Source: Pyronema omphalodes (Eukaryota > Ascomycota > Pezizomycetes > Pezizales > Pyronemataceae). From it: DNA of 64,000 bases. Positions 1 through 11,155 of this stretch are shown here, piece by piece. The notes beneath the pieces were generated by a model, which did no database searches, was not told where the DNA came from, and was given only the letters and a program-made list of their open reading frames with translations. How positions within the stretch are numbered: position 1 is the first letter of the stretch; every line of letters starts with the position of its first letter. The stretch covers positions 930,001 through 994,000 of the forward strand of contig JAJJXM010000008.1 of NCBI GenBank assembly GCA_024516155.1. The letters are read 5' to 3'. Position numbers and translations under genes: made by a program.

Positions 1-1080
1 AAGACTCCTGCGTCCCCCGTCTTCCTCCAAAAACGATAAATTCCCATCCGTAGATTGGGAATCAGGGATAACCGACCTAACCGTTGATGGCGGGGAAATT
101 ACAACCGCAGGTTCATGTTGAAAATCTGCTCCTTGTTTCCTTTTGTGGGACATAGAAGTGGATTGAGTAATGTTTCCCATCAGCGGGGGACTTTTTTCGA
201 GTACACCCATGTAGTGAGCCTTAACCTCCTCGATTTGCCTTGCACAATCATGGAGTTCTTCTCTTTGCTGCTCTAGCTTCTGCATAGCTCTTCTATGCGC
301 CTTCTCTTGCTCAACTCGCTCCTTTTTCATAGCCACCAATATCGCCCCGGACTCCTCGGTTTGCATTGAAAGCTGTTTCTCTAACGTCCCAATCCTCTCC
401 AGCAGCTGTACTCTATCCCCTACCCCGTCGGCCCCGGAGTTGGCATTAGCAACTTGTTCTTTAACCTCCGCAAAGCCCTCATCATGCATTGAAACCTGCT
501 GTTCTAACCTCCCAATCCTATCCATTAGTTGTGTAGTATCCCCCTTGTCACCAGCAATCCGGGTAAGCTTCTCCTTAACCTCTCCCAACTCCTCCCACAA
601 CGTCACGCAAACGCTCTTCAACCCCTGTAACTGCTGCGCCACGTCATTCGGTTGAGGATTCAGCAGTGCGATTACCTCCGGATCCTCTAGAACCTTTTGC
701 GAGGGTTCTTGGGTTCCAACATAATAAACCAATAGTTTTTCAATGTCCACTGTAAAAGCTCCTTGTAGATGGACCAGATGATTCGGAGTTCCAAAGAAAG
801 TACGGCCTAATAGTTGGTTGCATTTTTGGCAGAAAATATGAGAGGAAACCGTGTTTTCATCCCAACCGGAGGAAGAGAAGATGCGATCGGCGGAGATGCT
901 GCATAAAAGATGACGGAAGGTGAGGCCGCGGTGTTGGGTTTGGCATAGGAGGTGGGAGGAGTCGGTGAGGATTCGTTCGCAGGAGGAGCAGGAGAAGATT
1001 ATCGATGGCAAGGAGTTTGAAGAACTAGGGGTTGATGAAATGGCGGAGAGGAGCTCGGGGGTCACAGACTGGAGTGGCAT
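1..1080 (-). CDS. mis18: Mis18-like centromere/kinetochore protein, 3' end beyond window
   Basis: An uninterrupted minus-strand frame runs from ATG at 1080 to base 1 without a stop (360 residues seen, C-terminus missing). The N-terminal third has the Mis18/Yippee zinc-fold pattern: a CSSC knuckle (residues 31/34), a second knuckle CQKC (84/87), then a LLGRTFFGTPNHL stretch and an FTVDIEKLLVYYVG stretch, typical of Mis18 ends. Residues ~150-270 form a predicted coiled coil (heptad-like, Gln/Glu rich), followed by a Ser/Pro-rich tail. Mis18 proteins act in loading of the centromeric histone CENP-A; that role is inferred from family membership. The coiled-coil extension makes it longer than the ~200-residue fission-yeast protein. 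No intron is needed in the visible part. Confidence 0.75.
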   Translation of the reverse strand, partial: MPLQSVTPELLSAISSTPSSSNSLPSIIFSCSSCERILTDSSHLLCQTQHRGLTFRHLLCSISADRIFSSSGWDENTVSSHIFCQKCNQLLGRTFFGTPNHLVHLQGAFTVDIEKLLVYYVGTQEPSQKVLEDPEVIALLNPQPNDVAQQLQGLKSVCVTLWEELGEVKEKLTRIAGDKGDTTQLMDRIGRLEQQVSMHDEGFAEVKEQVANANSGADGVGDRVQLLERIGTLEKQLSMQTEESGAILVAMKKERVEQEKAHRRAMQKLEQQREELHDCARQIEEVKAHYMGVLEKSPPLMGNITQSTSMSHKRKQGADFQHEPAVVISPPSTVRSVIPDSQSTDGNLSFLEEDGGRRSL

Positions 1081-1584
1081 GTTCTGGGAGACGCGTCGGA
1101 CGGGCTATGACGGATGTTCGCGTTTCGGGCTGCATATTTTTGGCGTCCGTATTACCCGGCCTTGGGATTTGGCGAATTATATTGGAATTACATAGGAAAT
1201 TAGAGCTTAATTTGGGCTAATTTGGGCAAATAAATGGGCATTGAAGTTGAGCTTATGGACAAAGCTGGTTGAGTTGATCGAGCTTTTCATATTTTCATGT
1301 CCGTCTGCCCTCCCATTTTATCTCCCGTAAAAGAAAACAAGCCCATAGTCCTCCAAACATATAGAACCGCGCATGTAATTTTCCAATTTGTTTGACAAGC
1401 CGGTTCAACTTATGGAGGCACGATCCCGTAGCACACCGCAGCCGATTATCGCTTCCACAAACATTATATTGCACCGACTCGCATCGCTGTATTCTCAATT
1501 GCATAATTCTAACTCCGAATAATGCGACGTTTGTATGATACACCAAAACCCGCTTTTCTCCCTCTAAATACACGATTTTTCGCT
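1081..1584. other. Intergenic stretch, 5' flank of mis18-like gene
   Basis: About 500 bp between the mis18-like start and the 3' end of the complex I gene, both on the minus strand. It presumably holds the mis18-like promoter and the terminator of the upstream gene. I see no further gene. Confidence 0.6.
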
Positions 1585-2002
1585 CTAGTTTTGAACGGGG
1601 CGCTGGTTCTGCTGCTGGAAGAGGTAACCGCGGACCTTGGAGTGCTTCAAAAGCTCGAGGTACTTCTCTATTTACGCATTTTTGTCAGCGCCTATTCTCT
1701 ATACCTAGGTTCCTAGGTTTCCTGGTCCCTGGGCTCTTGGGCTCCCAGCTTCCGGAATTCGATCCTGCCCACTCACCTCTCAGCGGTGCGCACTTCTCCA
1801 AGTGGTTGACACCCTCAGTGTAGTAGCACTTTCCAAGCTCCTCTCTGGTCAATCGGACCATCATGCTCTTGACCCACTGCTCACGAAGGATCGCGTCCTG
1901 GGCGGCCTTGAGCGCCTTGGTGTCGTCGTAGTCGACTCCATCGAAAGTGGGGGGAACGGTGGGCTTCTTGGCGAGGAAGGCGGCAGATTCGGGAATGGGC
2001 AT
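1585..2002 (-). CDS. NDUFB10: Complex I accessory subunit, 12.3 kDa / NDUFB10 (PDSW) homologue
   Basis: Two exons on the minus strand: 2002-1777 and 1667-1585, joined by an intron with donor GTGAGT and acceptor ATAG, giving 102 residues. The protein starts MPIPESAAFLAKKPTVPPTF, close to the Neurospora 12.3 kDa subunit of NADH:ubiquinone oxidoreductase. It carries the family CX11C pair (CYY...EKC) near residue 70 and ends with the conserved KVRGYLFQQQN segment from exon 2. It belongs to the membrane arm of mitochondrial complex I, on the intermembrane-space side. The frame stays open upstream of the ATG, but the start at 2002 matches the family N-terminus. Its 5' side faces palC, so the two genes share a short promoter region. 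Confidence 0.9.
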
Positions 2003-2290
2003 TGTGCCGGTGGTGTTTTCGTAATCAACGGGAGGACGTGGGTTGTGGACGGCGTTGATAGGCGTGCGATGAGCGTTTCGGGCGGGAAAGCGGGAGCGGT
2101 GATGATGCTTTAGAACATGGCTGACTAAGAGTGGGTTAGGGGACATTGGGAATAGTGGGGTTGGTAGCTCCCCCGCGCTCGGTGGCGACCGAAGAGCTGT
2201 CGAGGTCGGATAAGCGAACCTTGACAGACAGCTTCGCAATAATTTTGGAAAAAGAGTTTTTTAAGTACAATAATTGGAGAAGATCTTACC
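2003..2290. promoter_or_regulatory. Divergent promoter region between NDUFB10 and palC
   Basis: Only 288 bp separate the two opposed start codons (2002 on minus, 2291 on plus). No other gene fits between, so both 5' UTRs and core promoters must lie here. I do not recognise specific factor sites; a GCCAAG-type PacC site was not evident. Confidence 0.5.
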
Positions 2291-3719
2291 AGTACGTCAA
2301 TCTTGAATAATATCTCCATAATCTTGAATTCTCTCAATTCTCAGCTTCTCATCAAGCTAACTCTCACTCACAGTGCCTTACCCATTCACTCTCCCTACCA
2401 TCTCCGCGATATCCTTCATCACCAACTTCAACTCTCCAGTATTCCCTTCTCTCCCCCTAGTCGCCTCTGAACACCGCGGCACTGTACGGAATCTCTTAAA
2501 ATCCTATAAGCGCCTGTCTTCCTCTCAACAAGCAACCCAACTCCCCCAGCTTCTCACCGCGTTAACAACCTATCTCCCCAACCTTCTCTTTCTGCAATCA
2601 TCTCTCCACTCAGGCGATGTTCTCCCATCTGACTCCCCCAAACCATTCACTCCCTCCTGGCGAACCAACCTCAGCAACACCACCTTTCCCAGCGCAGCCA
2701 AACGCATCTCCCATCCAGGCCTAGAATACGAACTCGCCTTCACCCTCAGCACCTTAGCCTACGTTCACACCCTACTTGCCCGAAGCCAATTCCATGAAGC
2801 CCTCTCCAACATCCCCACTGAGAAGAAACAAACGCTATTGAACAACGCCATCCAGAATCTCTTAACAGCTTCCGGAATCTTCACCTATACCCTTACCCTC
2901 CCCCAAGTGCCCGGCAGCTCCTTCCCCGTGGACCTCTGCCCCGCCACTATATCTGCTCTAGCATCATTATCACTAGCCGATGCAACCCTCCTTGCAGTCG
3001 TGAAGCAGGACCCATATCCAAATTACCTCGCCTTATCCAGCGGTAAGAAAGAGGGATCCGAATATTTATATGCCCCGCCAGCTCCACCCACCGGTGTCAA
3101 GGCATTACTGTTATCACGAATCTGCATTGCAGCTTCGGTCCATGCCGAGAAGGCATTGGGATTGTTGGTGACGGTGGATATAGTACCGGAATTGAGGAAG
3201 TATTTGGAGTCATTACAGAAGGTAGCTAGAGCCAAGGCTTGTCGATTTTTGGCTATTGACGCGGAGGCTTCGGGAAGAGTGGGAGAGGGGATTGCTTGGA
3301 TTATGTTGGCACGGAATATTTTGGGGGAGAAGGGGAAGATGAAGCGTGAGTTCCTTGAGCGCAGGGAAGCGAGGGGAATTGAGAAATCAGATTCGACTTG
3401 GGGGTTGGATGCTGGGAGGTTAGAGGAGGGAAGAGTGCTAGAGGGGTTGGAAGAAAAATGGAGACGGAGTAATGATGCAGTTTTCTTTCAAGCTATTGAA
3501 GCCGAGGTTACGTTGGCGGCGAGAATACCCAGTGGTAGAGAGGTGCATAGTGTTAAGAGCTGGGAACCTCCTACACTTGATGCGGGGCAGAAGAAGGCGT
3601 TGAGAAGGGATGATGGATTGGCGGAACGGATGGAAGCGCTGGGATGGGGATCAGGAAGTGAGGAGGAGGAGAAGCCGGCACCGAGTCGGAGAGCGAATAC
3701 GGAGGGGGGGTATTATTAG
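2291..3719 (+). CDS. palC: pH-response regulator PalC (BRO1-domain protein)
   Basis: The reading frame 2374-3719 encodes a BRO1-like protein beginning PYPFTLPTISAISF, with the PalC-typical SLPLVASEHRGTVRNLLKSY segment and a C-terminal acidic tail (448 residues). PalC links the ambient-pH receptor complex to ESCRT-III (Vps32) for PacC activation; this is known for the family. No ATG opens this frame: the first codon in the open stretch is GTG. A good intron (donor GTACGT at 2292, branch GCTAAC near 2355, acceptor CACAG at 2373) joins A2291 to TG2374-2375 and creates the ATG. The start codon is therefore predicted to be split by an 82-nt intron. The gene ends in TAG at 3717-3719. Coordinates run from the split A to the stop. 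Confidence 0.88.
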
Positions 3720-4648
3720 GATACCGGCGTATCGTGCGTAAACCACATTATGAGATTTATTAATATACCATTTGAGTAGTAATGAAATTATACGTTCTTC
3801 GGTTGAGACATTTATAGGGCGGTTCGGCATGAGGATTTGGACGAAAGGGATTGTCTTGGCATAGGGTGCTCGAAGCCCTAGCTGCCCTAATTGGAATCAA
3901 CTGGGCACGATCAAGTACTTACAGGCGCTAAGAACATGAAATCACGACAATGAAACAATCATGGCGATTTGATATAGTCAATCAATTAATAATTAAAGTA
4001 GAATTAAAATCATGGTATCCAACATATAAATACAAACGCCATCTTAAAAATCTAAACAACCACAATATTTACCATCCGGACATTTAATGCGATTATTCCC
4101 CCTACCAATTATTCTTTTCATCACCTGACTAGTCTCCACCTTGCTTGCTTTCCCAGGCTCATCCGCTGTGCCAACTGAGCCTTCTTATTGTCTGCTATTT
4201 TATTTTTCTTCGCTCCCGCATTCTGCATCGTCTCATCAGAAGGCCATGTTAATGGTATTTGCGGCTGCTTGAAGGTTCTATTCCAGTCTAACGCTTGGAT
4301 CCTAATGTTGATGATTAGGAGTCGGGTTATACCTTGCGCTCCCAGTTTCCTTGGTACTTATTCTGGACGTACGAATGACAGAAGGCCTTTGGTTAGGCTT
4401 CCTAGCATGAGATATCACTCGAGTAAGAGTTTTTGTTCAAGCAACGGCTAAATAAGTGGCTAGTTTGCTGACTGGTAAATTCTATCTTCAGGAAAGGCTT
4501 AAGACTCCATTCAAGGTATATAATGGCTTGTGAGATCTGCGAAAAAGAGGTCAATAGGTGGTAAATGGCCTGTTGTATGAGTTGTTGAATTAAAGATGCT
4601 TGATCCGGTGGCGACGGATATAGGGGGCTGTACTGAGCTTGTTGAGGC
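3720..4648. other. Convergent intergenic region
   Basis: About 930 bp between the 3' ends of palC (+) and the large coiled-coil gene (-). It is AT-rich around 3960-4090. Short open frames here show no family signature, and I see no RNA gene. Confidence 0.5.
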
Positions 4649-7600
4649 TTATTGTGGGTTTGGGGGTTTGGTTGCAGGTGGTAGATTAATATGAAAACCT
4701 GGGCCACGCCGGTCTGAGAGAGAAGTGTTTTGGGGTTGCGTTCCTGGATTTTGGGGGATTTCTGCGCCTACCGGTACTTGTTGGTGCACAGGGTTTACTG
4801 GCGTTTGTCCAGGATAGAAAGGCTCTCCTGTGGTCGTTGGATTATGTGCAGAGTTGGATGGGCCTGAAACTTCTGCCGAGGGACCTAGCGTTCTCCCTGG
4901 CGTTCTATTGGGATTGGTAGCTAATGCATTGCCATGCATTTCTGCACCAGAACCACGAGATCCTAGAGCGGATCCTCGGGCTCTAGAAACATTCCTTCTG
5001 GGTGTAATTAATGGATTGGTCAGTCCAGAAGGGCGTGAGATTATTCGTCGTGGTGCTTCAGAACTCGGGGTACCTGATGTAGCATAACTAGCTGCAGCTC
5101 CTGGAGTTGCTGGACCTGGGGTTACTGAACCTGGAGTTGCTGGAACCGGTGTTGGTGGACCTGCTGTTGGTGGACCTGGTGTTGATGGACCTGGTGTTGA
5201 TGGACCCAGTGTTGCTCGACCTAACGCTATTGACAACCCGGACGACATCGCAGCGGCTCTAGCCTTTTCTGCGTTCTCCCTTTTCTGCCTGTCGTATTCT
5301 TCTTTCTTCCTTCTCCTCTTTGCTATCATTCCAGGCGGCATCTTTTCGGTCTTGCGCTCAATCAGCCGATCGTTTCGGAACTCCTCCCTACGTTGCTGTG
5401 CTGCAACTTGTTGCTGTTGCAGGTAGATCTGCTCGTCCATCTGTTTCCGGAGCTCTTGCAGAAGATTGTACACATCTCTCTCTCTCTCGATCTCTCTCTC
5501 TCTCTTAACTTGTTCCGCAGCTTTTTGGCGATTGAACTGCTCTTGCTGCGCCTGGAGTTCTCTATCTCTCTGTACCTGTGCCGCAGATAGCTGGTGATGG
5601 TATTCTTCTCTCCGTCTCTGGATCTCCATATCTATTTTTGCTTGTTCTACCTCTTTTTGGGCATTATATTGTTCTTGCTGTTCTAGGAGCTCCCTATATC
5701 TATGCGCCTGTGCCGCGGCTTGCTTGCGATTGTACTCATCTTTCTGCCGATTGAACTCGTCATTTCTTCTCTGGATCTCCATCTCTCGCTGTATCTGTGC
5801 CATAGCTTGTTTTCGATTGTACTCTTCATGCTGTGCCTTGAGATCATTGTGTAGTTGTTGAGCTGGGGTGAGTGTTCCGGGGATGTTCTCAGAATTGGGC
5901 ATTGGTGCAGCAATGTCACGAGGGGAAATGAAAGGCTTATCCATATCCACGTCAGATCCTACAACAGACGGAGTGCGAGAACGATCCATATCCACATCTT
6001 CAGTAGGTGAAGCCAGTGGTAGCTCAGGGGATTTCTTGTCTATATCCATTGCGGAGGGGTCGGGAGGAGATATTAGAAAAGATACCGCAGAAGATACTTC
6101 AGGAGCCTCCTCCATCTCATCATCTGACGGAGGGTGCGGCGCATTGTAAGAGTTGAATGGATTATTAGCCGGTGGAATTTGGGGTGCAGGATGGACCAGA
6201 GAAAGGTTGGTATTGGGGACAAATGGGGTTGTCTGGACCATGGAAAAATTGGCATTGGCGACAAATGGTGTTGTCCGGAAGGGAGTTGTGCAGATCTCCT
6301 TCAAAATCTCCCCAGTCGACGATACAGGAATCGCCTGATCCTGCCTTCGCTTTTTGGGGGTTGAAGATGGAGGAGCTGTAGCCGTAAACGCCCTTGGCCG
6401 TTTCTTGGAAGACGGCGGAGAAGCTTCAGTCGTTGATTCATTCTTTTCTGGAGTGGTGGGGGGCGAATGAGTGACACTGTTGGGATTTACTTCAGATAAT
6501 ACCGCTAGTGGTCCTTGATTAGCCACGGAAATTGTTGAAACCTCACCGGTGCCTCCTGGAGGAGGTCCTGGTGAAAGGGTGTCCTCGTCATCGTCATCGC
6601 CATCGTCATCTGAATCGGTTTCATCATTTTCTTCATCATCCTGTTCCTCATCATCCTGTTCCTCATCATCCTGTTCCTCATCATCCTGTTCCTCATCATC
6701 CTGTTCCTCATCATCCTGTTCTTCATCATCCTGTTCCTCATCATCCTGTTCCTCATCCTCCTGTTCCTCATCCTCCTGTTCCTCATCATCCTGTTCCTCA
6801 TCCTCCTGTTCCTCATCATCCTGTTCCTCATCCTCCTGTTCCTCATCATCCTGTTCAGAATCTTCATTAGAGTCTTCATCCTCAGTTTCGTCTTCGTCAG
6901 TCGACTCTTCTGGTTCTTCTTCAGTATCCTCGTCATCAGCTTCATCTACTAGCTGAGTAGCGGGCTCACTAATAGACTTCGAAATTCTCTCCTGGATGGG
7001 CTCAAAGAAAGGCCCAGAATTGGGTGCAGATGTAAGCTTAAGCTGCTCGACAGATGTCTCCAGGACAGGTTTATCAATAAGCTCGGAAATAGCAAAAGTA
7101 CTGAACCCCTCGACAACCTCATGAACGGCCCGATCAACCGACTCGTCGACGAGCTCATCGGCTTGCTGAAATCCGGGCTGCTCATATGATGCGTGCTGAT
7201 ATTCTGGCTGGTATGCTGGCTGATATTCGGCCTCACCGGCAGGCTCATTAGCTGGCCAATTTTCAGGCCGATATTCGGGTTGATATTCGGATTGATATTC
7301 GGGTTGAAATTGAGGTTGAAATTGAGGTTGAAATTGAGGTTGAAATTGAGGTTGAAATTGAGGTTGATATTGGGGTTGATATTGGGGTTGATATTGGGGT
7401 TGATATTGGGGTTGATATTGGGGTTGATATTGGGGTTGATATTGGGGTTGATATTGGGGTTGATATTGGGGTTGATATTGGGGTTGATATTCGAGCCCAT
7501 TAACGGTATTGTTAAGAGACTCATCGATAGGCTCATCAACAGGCGCAGTCGCTGATTCCTCGACGCTATCATTAACAGATCCACCAGCTGGCTCATTGGT

Positions 7601-10277
7601 GGACTCAGGTCCAGAAGTAATGACATATTCTGATCCCATCCCAGATTCATCACAATCACCCAACAGATCATCATCATTAGAGTCGACAATTACGATGCTG
7701 TCCATATACTCCTGACTTGCATAGTACTCCCTGGAAAATTTATAATTCGGCGGCGTAGTAACAGGTGTAAGAGCAGTCTCGGGGGAGGAAGCAGGAGGCG
7801 ACGAAGGAGGTGATAGAGGAGGACCACCGCTATCACCACCTCTATTATCAGTAGTAGGTATAGGAGGAAGACCGTACAACTCCTCATCTGTAAGACCCGA
7901 TAGTGCCCGTTCTGCCTCGTATGCTTTACATTGTTGTTCCCATATAAAGCTTTCAACATCTTCCCTTGAACATCCGGTGGCAGCCATGAATTTAGCATAT
8001 CCACGTAATGGGGCCTTCCAAGCCGCATTAAAGCGCTCATCTCCCTTCAAATGATCAGGACATGGAATGCGAGGTCTTATCATGGCACCATACCATGCGG
8101 ATGAACCTTCTGGGGGTGAAGGAGGCAGTACGGGCTGTATCGGGGGATAATAACATCTGTCTGAAATGCGTGCAGTATGAGTGATTTTAACTGGAGGCGG
8201 TGAGGAAGGAGGTGGTAAGGAAGGAGGTGGTGATGCAGAAGGTGGTGAGGCGGGAGGTGGTGAGGCGGGAGGTGGTGAGGCAGAAGGTGGTGAGGCAGAA
8301 GGTGGTGAGGCAGGAGCTGGCGAGGCAGAAGGTGGTGAGGCAGGAGCTGGCGTGGCAGGAGCTGGTGAGGGAGGAGCTGGTGAGGGAGGAGCTGGTGAGG
8401 GAGGAGCTGGTGAGGGAAGAGTTCCAGCGTTGACTGCAGGAGAGATTGATTTGGTTAGACGTAACGAGAAAGGTGATCCGCCACTGCCACCGTTAAAAGT
8501 GTTAGTGGGTTCCTTTTTCGGGCTTCGCTTCTTTTTAAGCGTATCTTTTGGTGGCATTTTTGCTGCCTGATATGCTACATTCATGTGGCGGAGTATGTAA
8601 TCTTCGACATCCACCCTGGAACGGGATCTAGCCATTATTCTTGCTGTACCCCGGAGTGGAGTTCCCTTATTTGGATCATGAAGGTGCAAGAGCATGGAAG
8701 CCCAGTATTCGGCTGAATCATCGATGTGTGGACCAGGGGTTATGTGAATCTTGAGGAAATAATTCTCGCGTGTAAGAACTGTAGGACTAATAGGTGTGGC
8801 TGGAGACTGAACGCTAGGAATTGCAGTTGGAGGTCTTGGAGGAGAGGCAGCATTGACCAATTTTGGGGTCGGGGTAGTGGTTTGGTGTGCTGATATGACT
8901 GGATAAGATGATATAATGGGGCTCGATTCGATGATCGGTGAAGATGGGTTCGTCTGAGAAGTCAGGTTGTTGATATTGATTTCTAAAATATGGTTAGCAA
9001 GGAAAATCTTCCATGGAAGGTCTGTGGGTTTCACACTTCTATTCATACTCGGATCAGCCTGGTTATAGCGTTTACTTGTAAGACGACCATTGGGCCTCAG
9101 TTTCATTTCCTGTGGTGATTTTGGATGTATTGAACGATTCTCATTACGAATTCGAGTGACAGGGTATGGATAGGGTGACCTTCGGTGGACTCCAACTGTT
9201 GACCATTCATTAGTACAAATTCTAAATAGAAGCGTCTTAGCATTCTTACCACGAGGCTCTACATATGCATCTAAGTCTAGCCGTGGTTTGTATGATCGAG
9301 GAGAATCATTATTGTTGTTGTGAGTACTAGGAGTCGCGGGTGGTGCAGTTGTGTCACCAGCTGGAATTTTCGTAGGCGTCCTGTTATAGTCTTTGGGAGC
9401 GTTGACGTCCAGCTTTTTTAAAGCAGTAGTATCTAGGTCTATTAGAATAATTTCGATTTAAGTTTAGAATTCGTATTGCCTTACCTTGCTCCAGGGGAAA
9501 CTTGGTATAAGACCTCTGAGACCAGTTACCTTGGTTTCCGGAACTAAAGGGGAGTCGAATATATGTGGGCGCAGGTCTTCTATTCTTTGTATCTGACGTG
9601 ATCAGTTCCTCTTGTTGGGATGTCTGCAGTTTTGCATTCGTGCTCTGCCCAACTGACTTCGTGTAAGTCATCCCAATCTTCTCCACCACAGGAAGCCTCG
9701 GAGTGGTAATGGTCTTTGGTAAAGGTTGTGGACTATTCACCACCCCTTTCTTCGGGACTTGGCCCTGTATGTTGTCCGTTTTATCATGTAATTTCGGTTT
9801 CACCATTTCCTCGCTCCGCTGCTGGCTTTTTCTACGTTCCAAATTCCAAAGGGCTTTTAACCTTGCGGAATTCTCGGCAGACGTGTCCTCAACCGGTACT
9901 GGGGCCTTGTTTCCTTGTTGGTGATTTGGTTCTTCACATTCTACCCGAGTTTCAGCTGATAGTAACGGATCAGGCTTTGTAGAGGCGTCCTGATAAATGA
10001 TCGTGCAATGAATATCCTGTATCTTTGATGAGCCTACAGCAGAAGAATGGCTAGGAATATCCTCTTCCACTTGGGATTCGCTCAGCGCGGGTGGAAGTTC
10101 TGTAGGTCCTGGTGGTCTCATCATGACGGAGTGCATATGGATAGCAACATAGGCGATACTTGCGTAAGACAAGGCGCTGTTGCAAAAAGCGAGAAGTAGT
10201 GTTGCGAGATCATATGCATTATCGATTTGGCTGAGAGTATGCAAATGGCGCCCTAATTCGCGCCATATCAGATCCAT
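4649..10277 (-). CDS. Large low-complexity coiled-coil protein, ~1,860 residues, unknown function
   Basis: Two minus-strand exons, 10277-9485 and 9438-4649, joined in frame by a 46-nt intron (donor GTAAGG, acceptor AATAG) that turns two long open frames into one of 1,861 codons. Start [10 protein letters not shown] is the first ATG of the frame (10277). In order: a moderately hydrophobic N-terminal stretch (residues ~20-45), a basic linker, two diverged copies of a ~70-residue module with PLRG..+.MA....R.DVE cores (~490-560 and ~710-780), a Pro/Ser/Ala array between them, a QPQY/QPQF array, a long Asp/Glu/Gln acidic array, Pro-rich segments, a Gln/Arg/Glu coiled coil (encoded about 5860-5360) and a PGPxTP-rich tail. 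I recognise no known domain. The acidic, coiled and repetitive make-up suggests a nuclear or scaffold protein, which is only inference. Tandem DNA repeats encode much of it, so length probably varies between strains. Confidence 0.75.
6618..6855 (-). repeat. 15-bp coding minisatellite (Asp/Glu/Gln pentapeptide array)
   Basis: About sixteen units of a 15-bp repeat read as the CDS pentapeptides QDDEE or QEDEE. Because the unit is a multiple of three and lacks stops in several frames, other frames also stay open here; those are shadows. Confidence 0.9.
7300..7490 (-). repeat. 12-bp coding minisatellite (QPQY / QPQF array)
   Basis: Roughly ten units of the tetrapeptide QPQY and five of QPQF, from a 12-bp unit, lie within the large coiled-coil gene. 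The units are nearly identical, which indicates recent slippage expansion. Confidence 0.9.
8195..8420 (-). repeat. Coding repeat of Pro/Ser/Ala hexapeptides
   Basis: Degenerate 12- to 18-bp units encode [12 protein letters not shown] and PAPPSP. The array separates the two copies of the PLRG/DVE module in the large protein. Confidence 0.8.
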
Positions 10278-11155
10278 TGTGATGTAGTATTTGTGTCGAA
10301 TTTTCCGCTTGGAAAATGAGAAAGATTCCACGAAAATTGGGAGGATGTATCTTGAATTTAAATGAAGCGGCCAAAGTCGTGTCAATAATTAGCGGGCTTG
10401 TATGGCGTTTGCGTGAGTGTACACACTGCAAACAAGCGCATGTTGAATCAATCGGGTTGATCGAAAGTGACAAGCGGAGGGCTCAACATAAAACGGCGTT
10501 CAAATCGAACCCTGTGGTTATGGCTCACAATTCTACAAAGATTTTCAAATTCAAGTTGATATGTTTCACTGTTTTGTTGCAGATTCAACTTGTGCACATC
10601 GTTAAAGATACAGCGCTTATCACAGTCGCAGCCGCGATAGTAGGCGAAACTGCACTTGATCCAATTTCATTATGACATGATGCAACACTTGTGATAGGAT
10701 TGATACACAACGCTACGTCATGAGATAAAGCTCCCTCAATACATAAGATAATTTATTGCTGGTTCTAAATTGCTTTTAACAACACTACATTATATATTAT
10801 CTAGCATAGTAGAGGCATTGCGATGCCATGGTATTCCTAGACAGTGACAACCCGTAGTCCACCGCATTTAGTCCTTGGATGTCTGTCAGATAGAACGCCA
10901 CTCCTACCCTCCGAGGCGAGCGAAAATATGTACAGGAATCGAGTACTCGCTGCACATATATTCGCTTTCCGTAGGAATATCAACAGCGGCCATTTCCGTC
11001 CAAGTGGTGTAAGGATGAAAGGGAGCAGTGTCAGTGCATGATTAAATACAAAATTAATAAACTTATACATTACTACAAAGTCCACACCTTCCAATAACTC
11101 TGCAAGAATCCCATTACCATCAAATCCAGGGCAAGTCAATCAGTCTCCAAAGATT
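10278..11155. other. Intergenic, upstream of the large coiled-coil gene
   Basis: About 880 bp holding the presumed promoter of the large gene and the 3' side of the next minus-strand gene. Open frames here begin at non-ATG codons or look random. I see no RNA gene or repeat. Confidence 0.45.

Noticed and set aside
6532..6956. Several long frames on both strands over the acidic repeat
   Set aside because: They arise from the 15-bp periodic repeat of the large gene and have no independent start context or features.
7193..7555. Plus-strand frame rich in Leu/Gly/Ile
   Set aside because: Antisense shadow of the QPQY repeat; its apparent hydrophobic repeats are the complement of the 12-bp unit.
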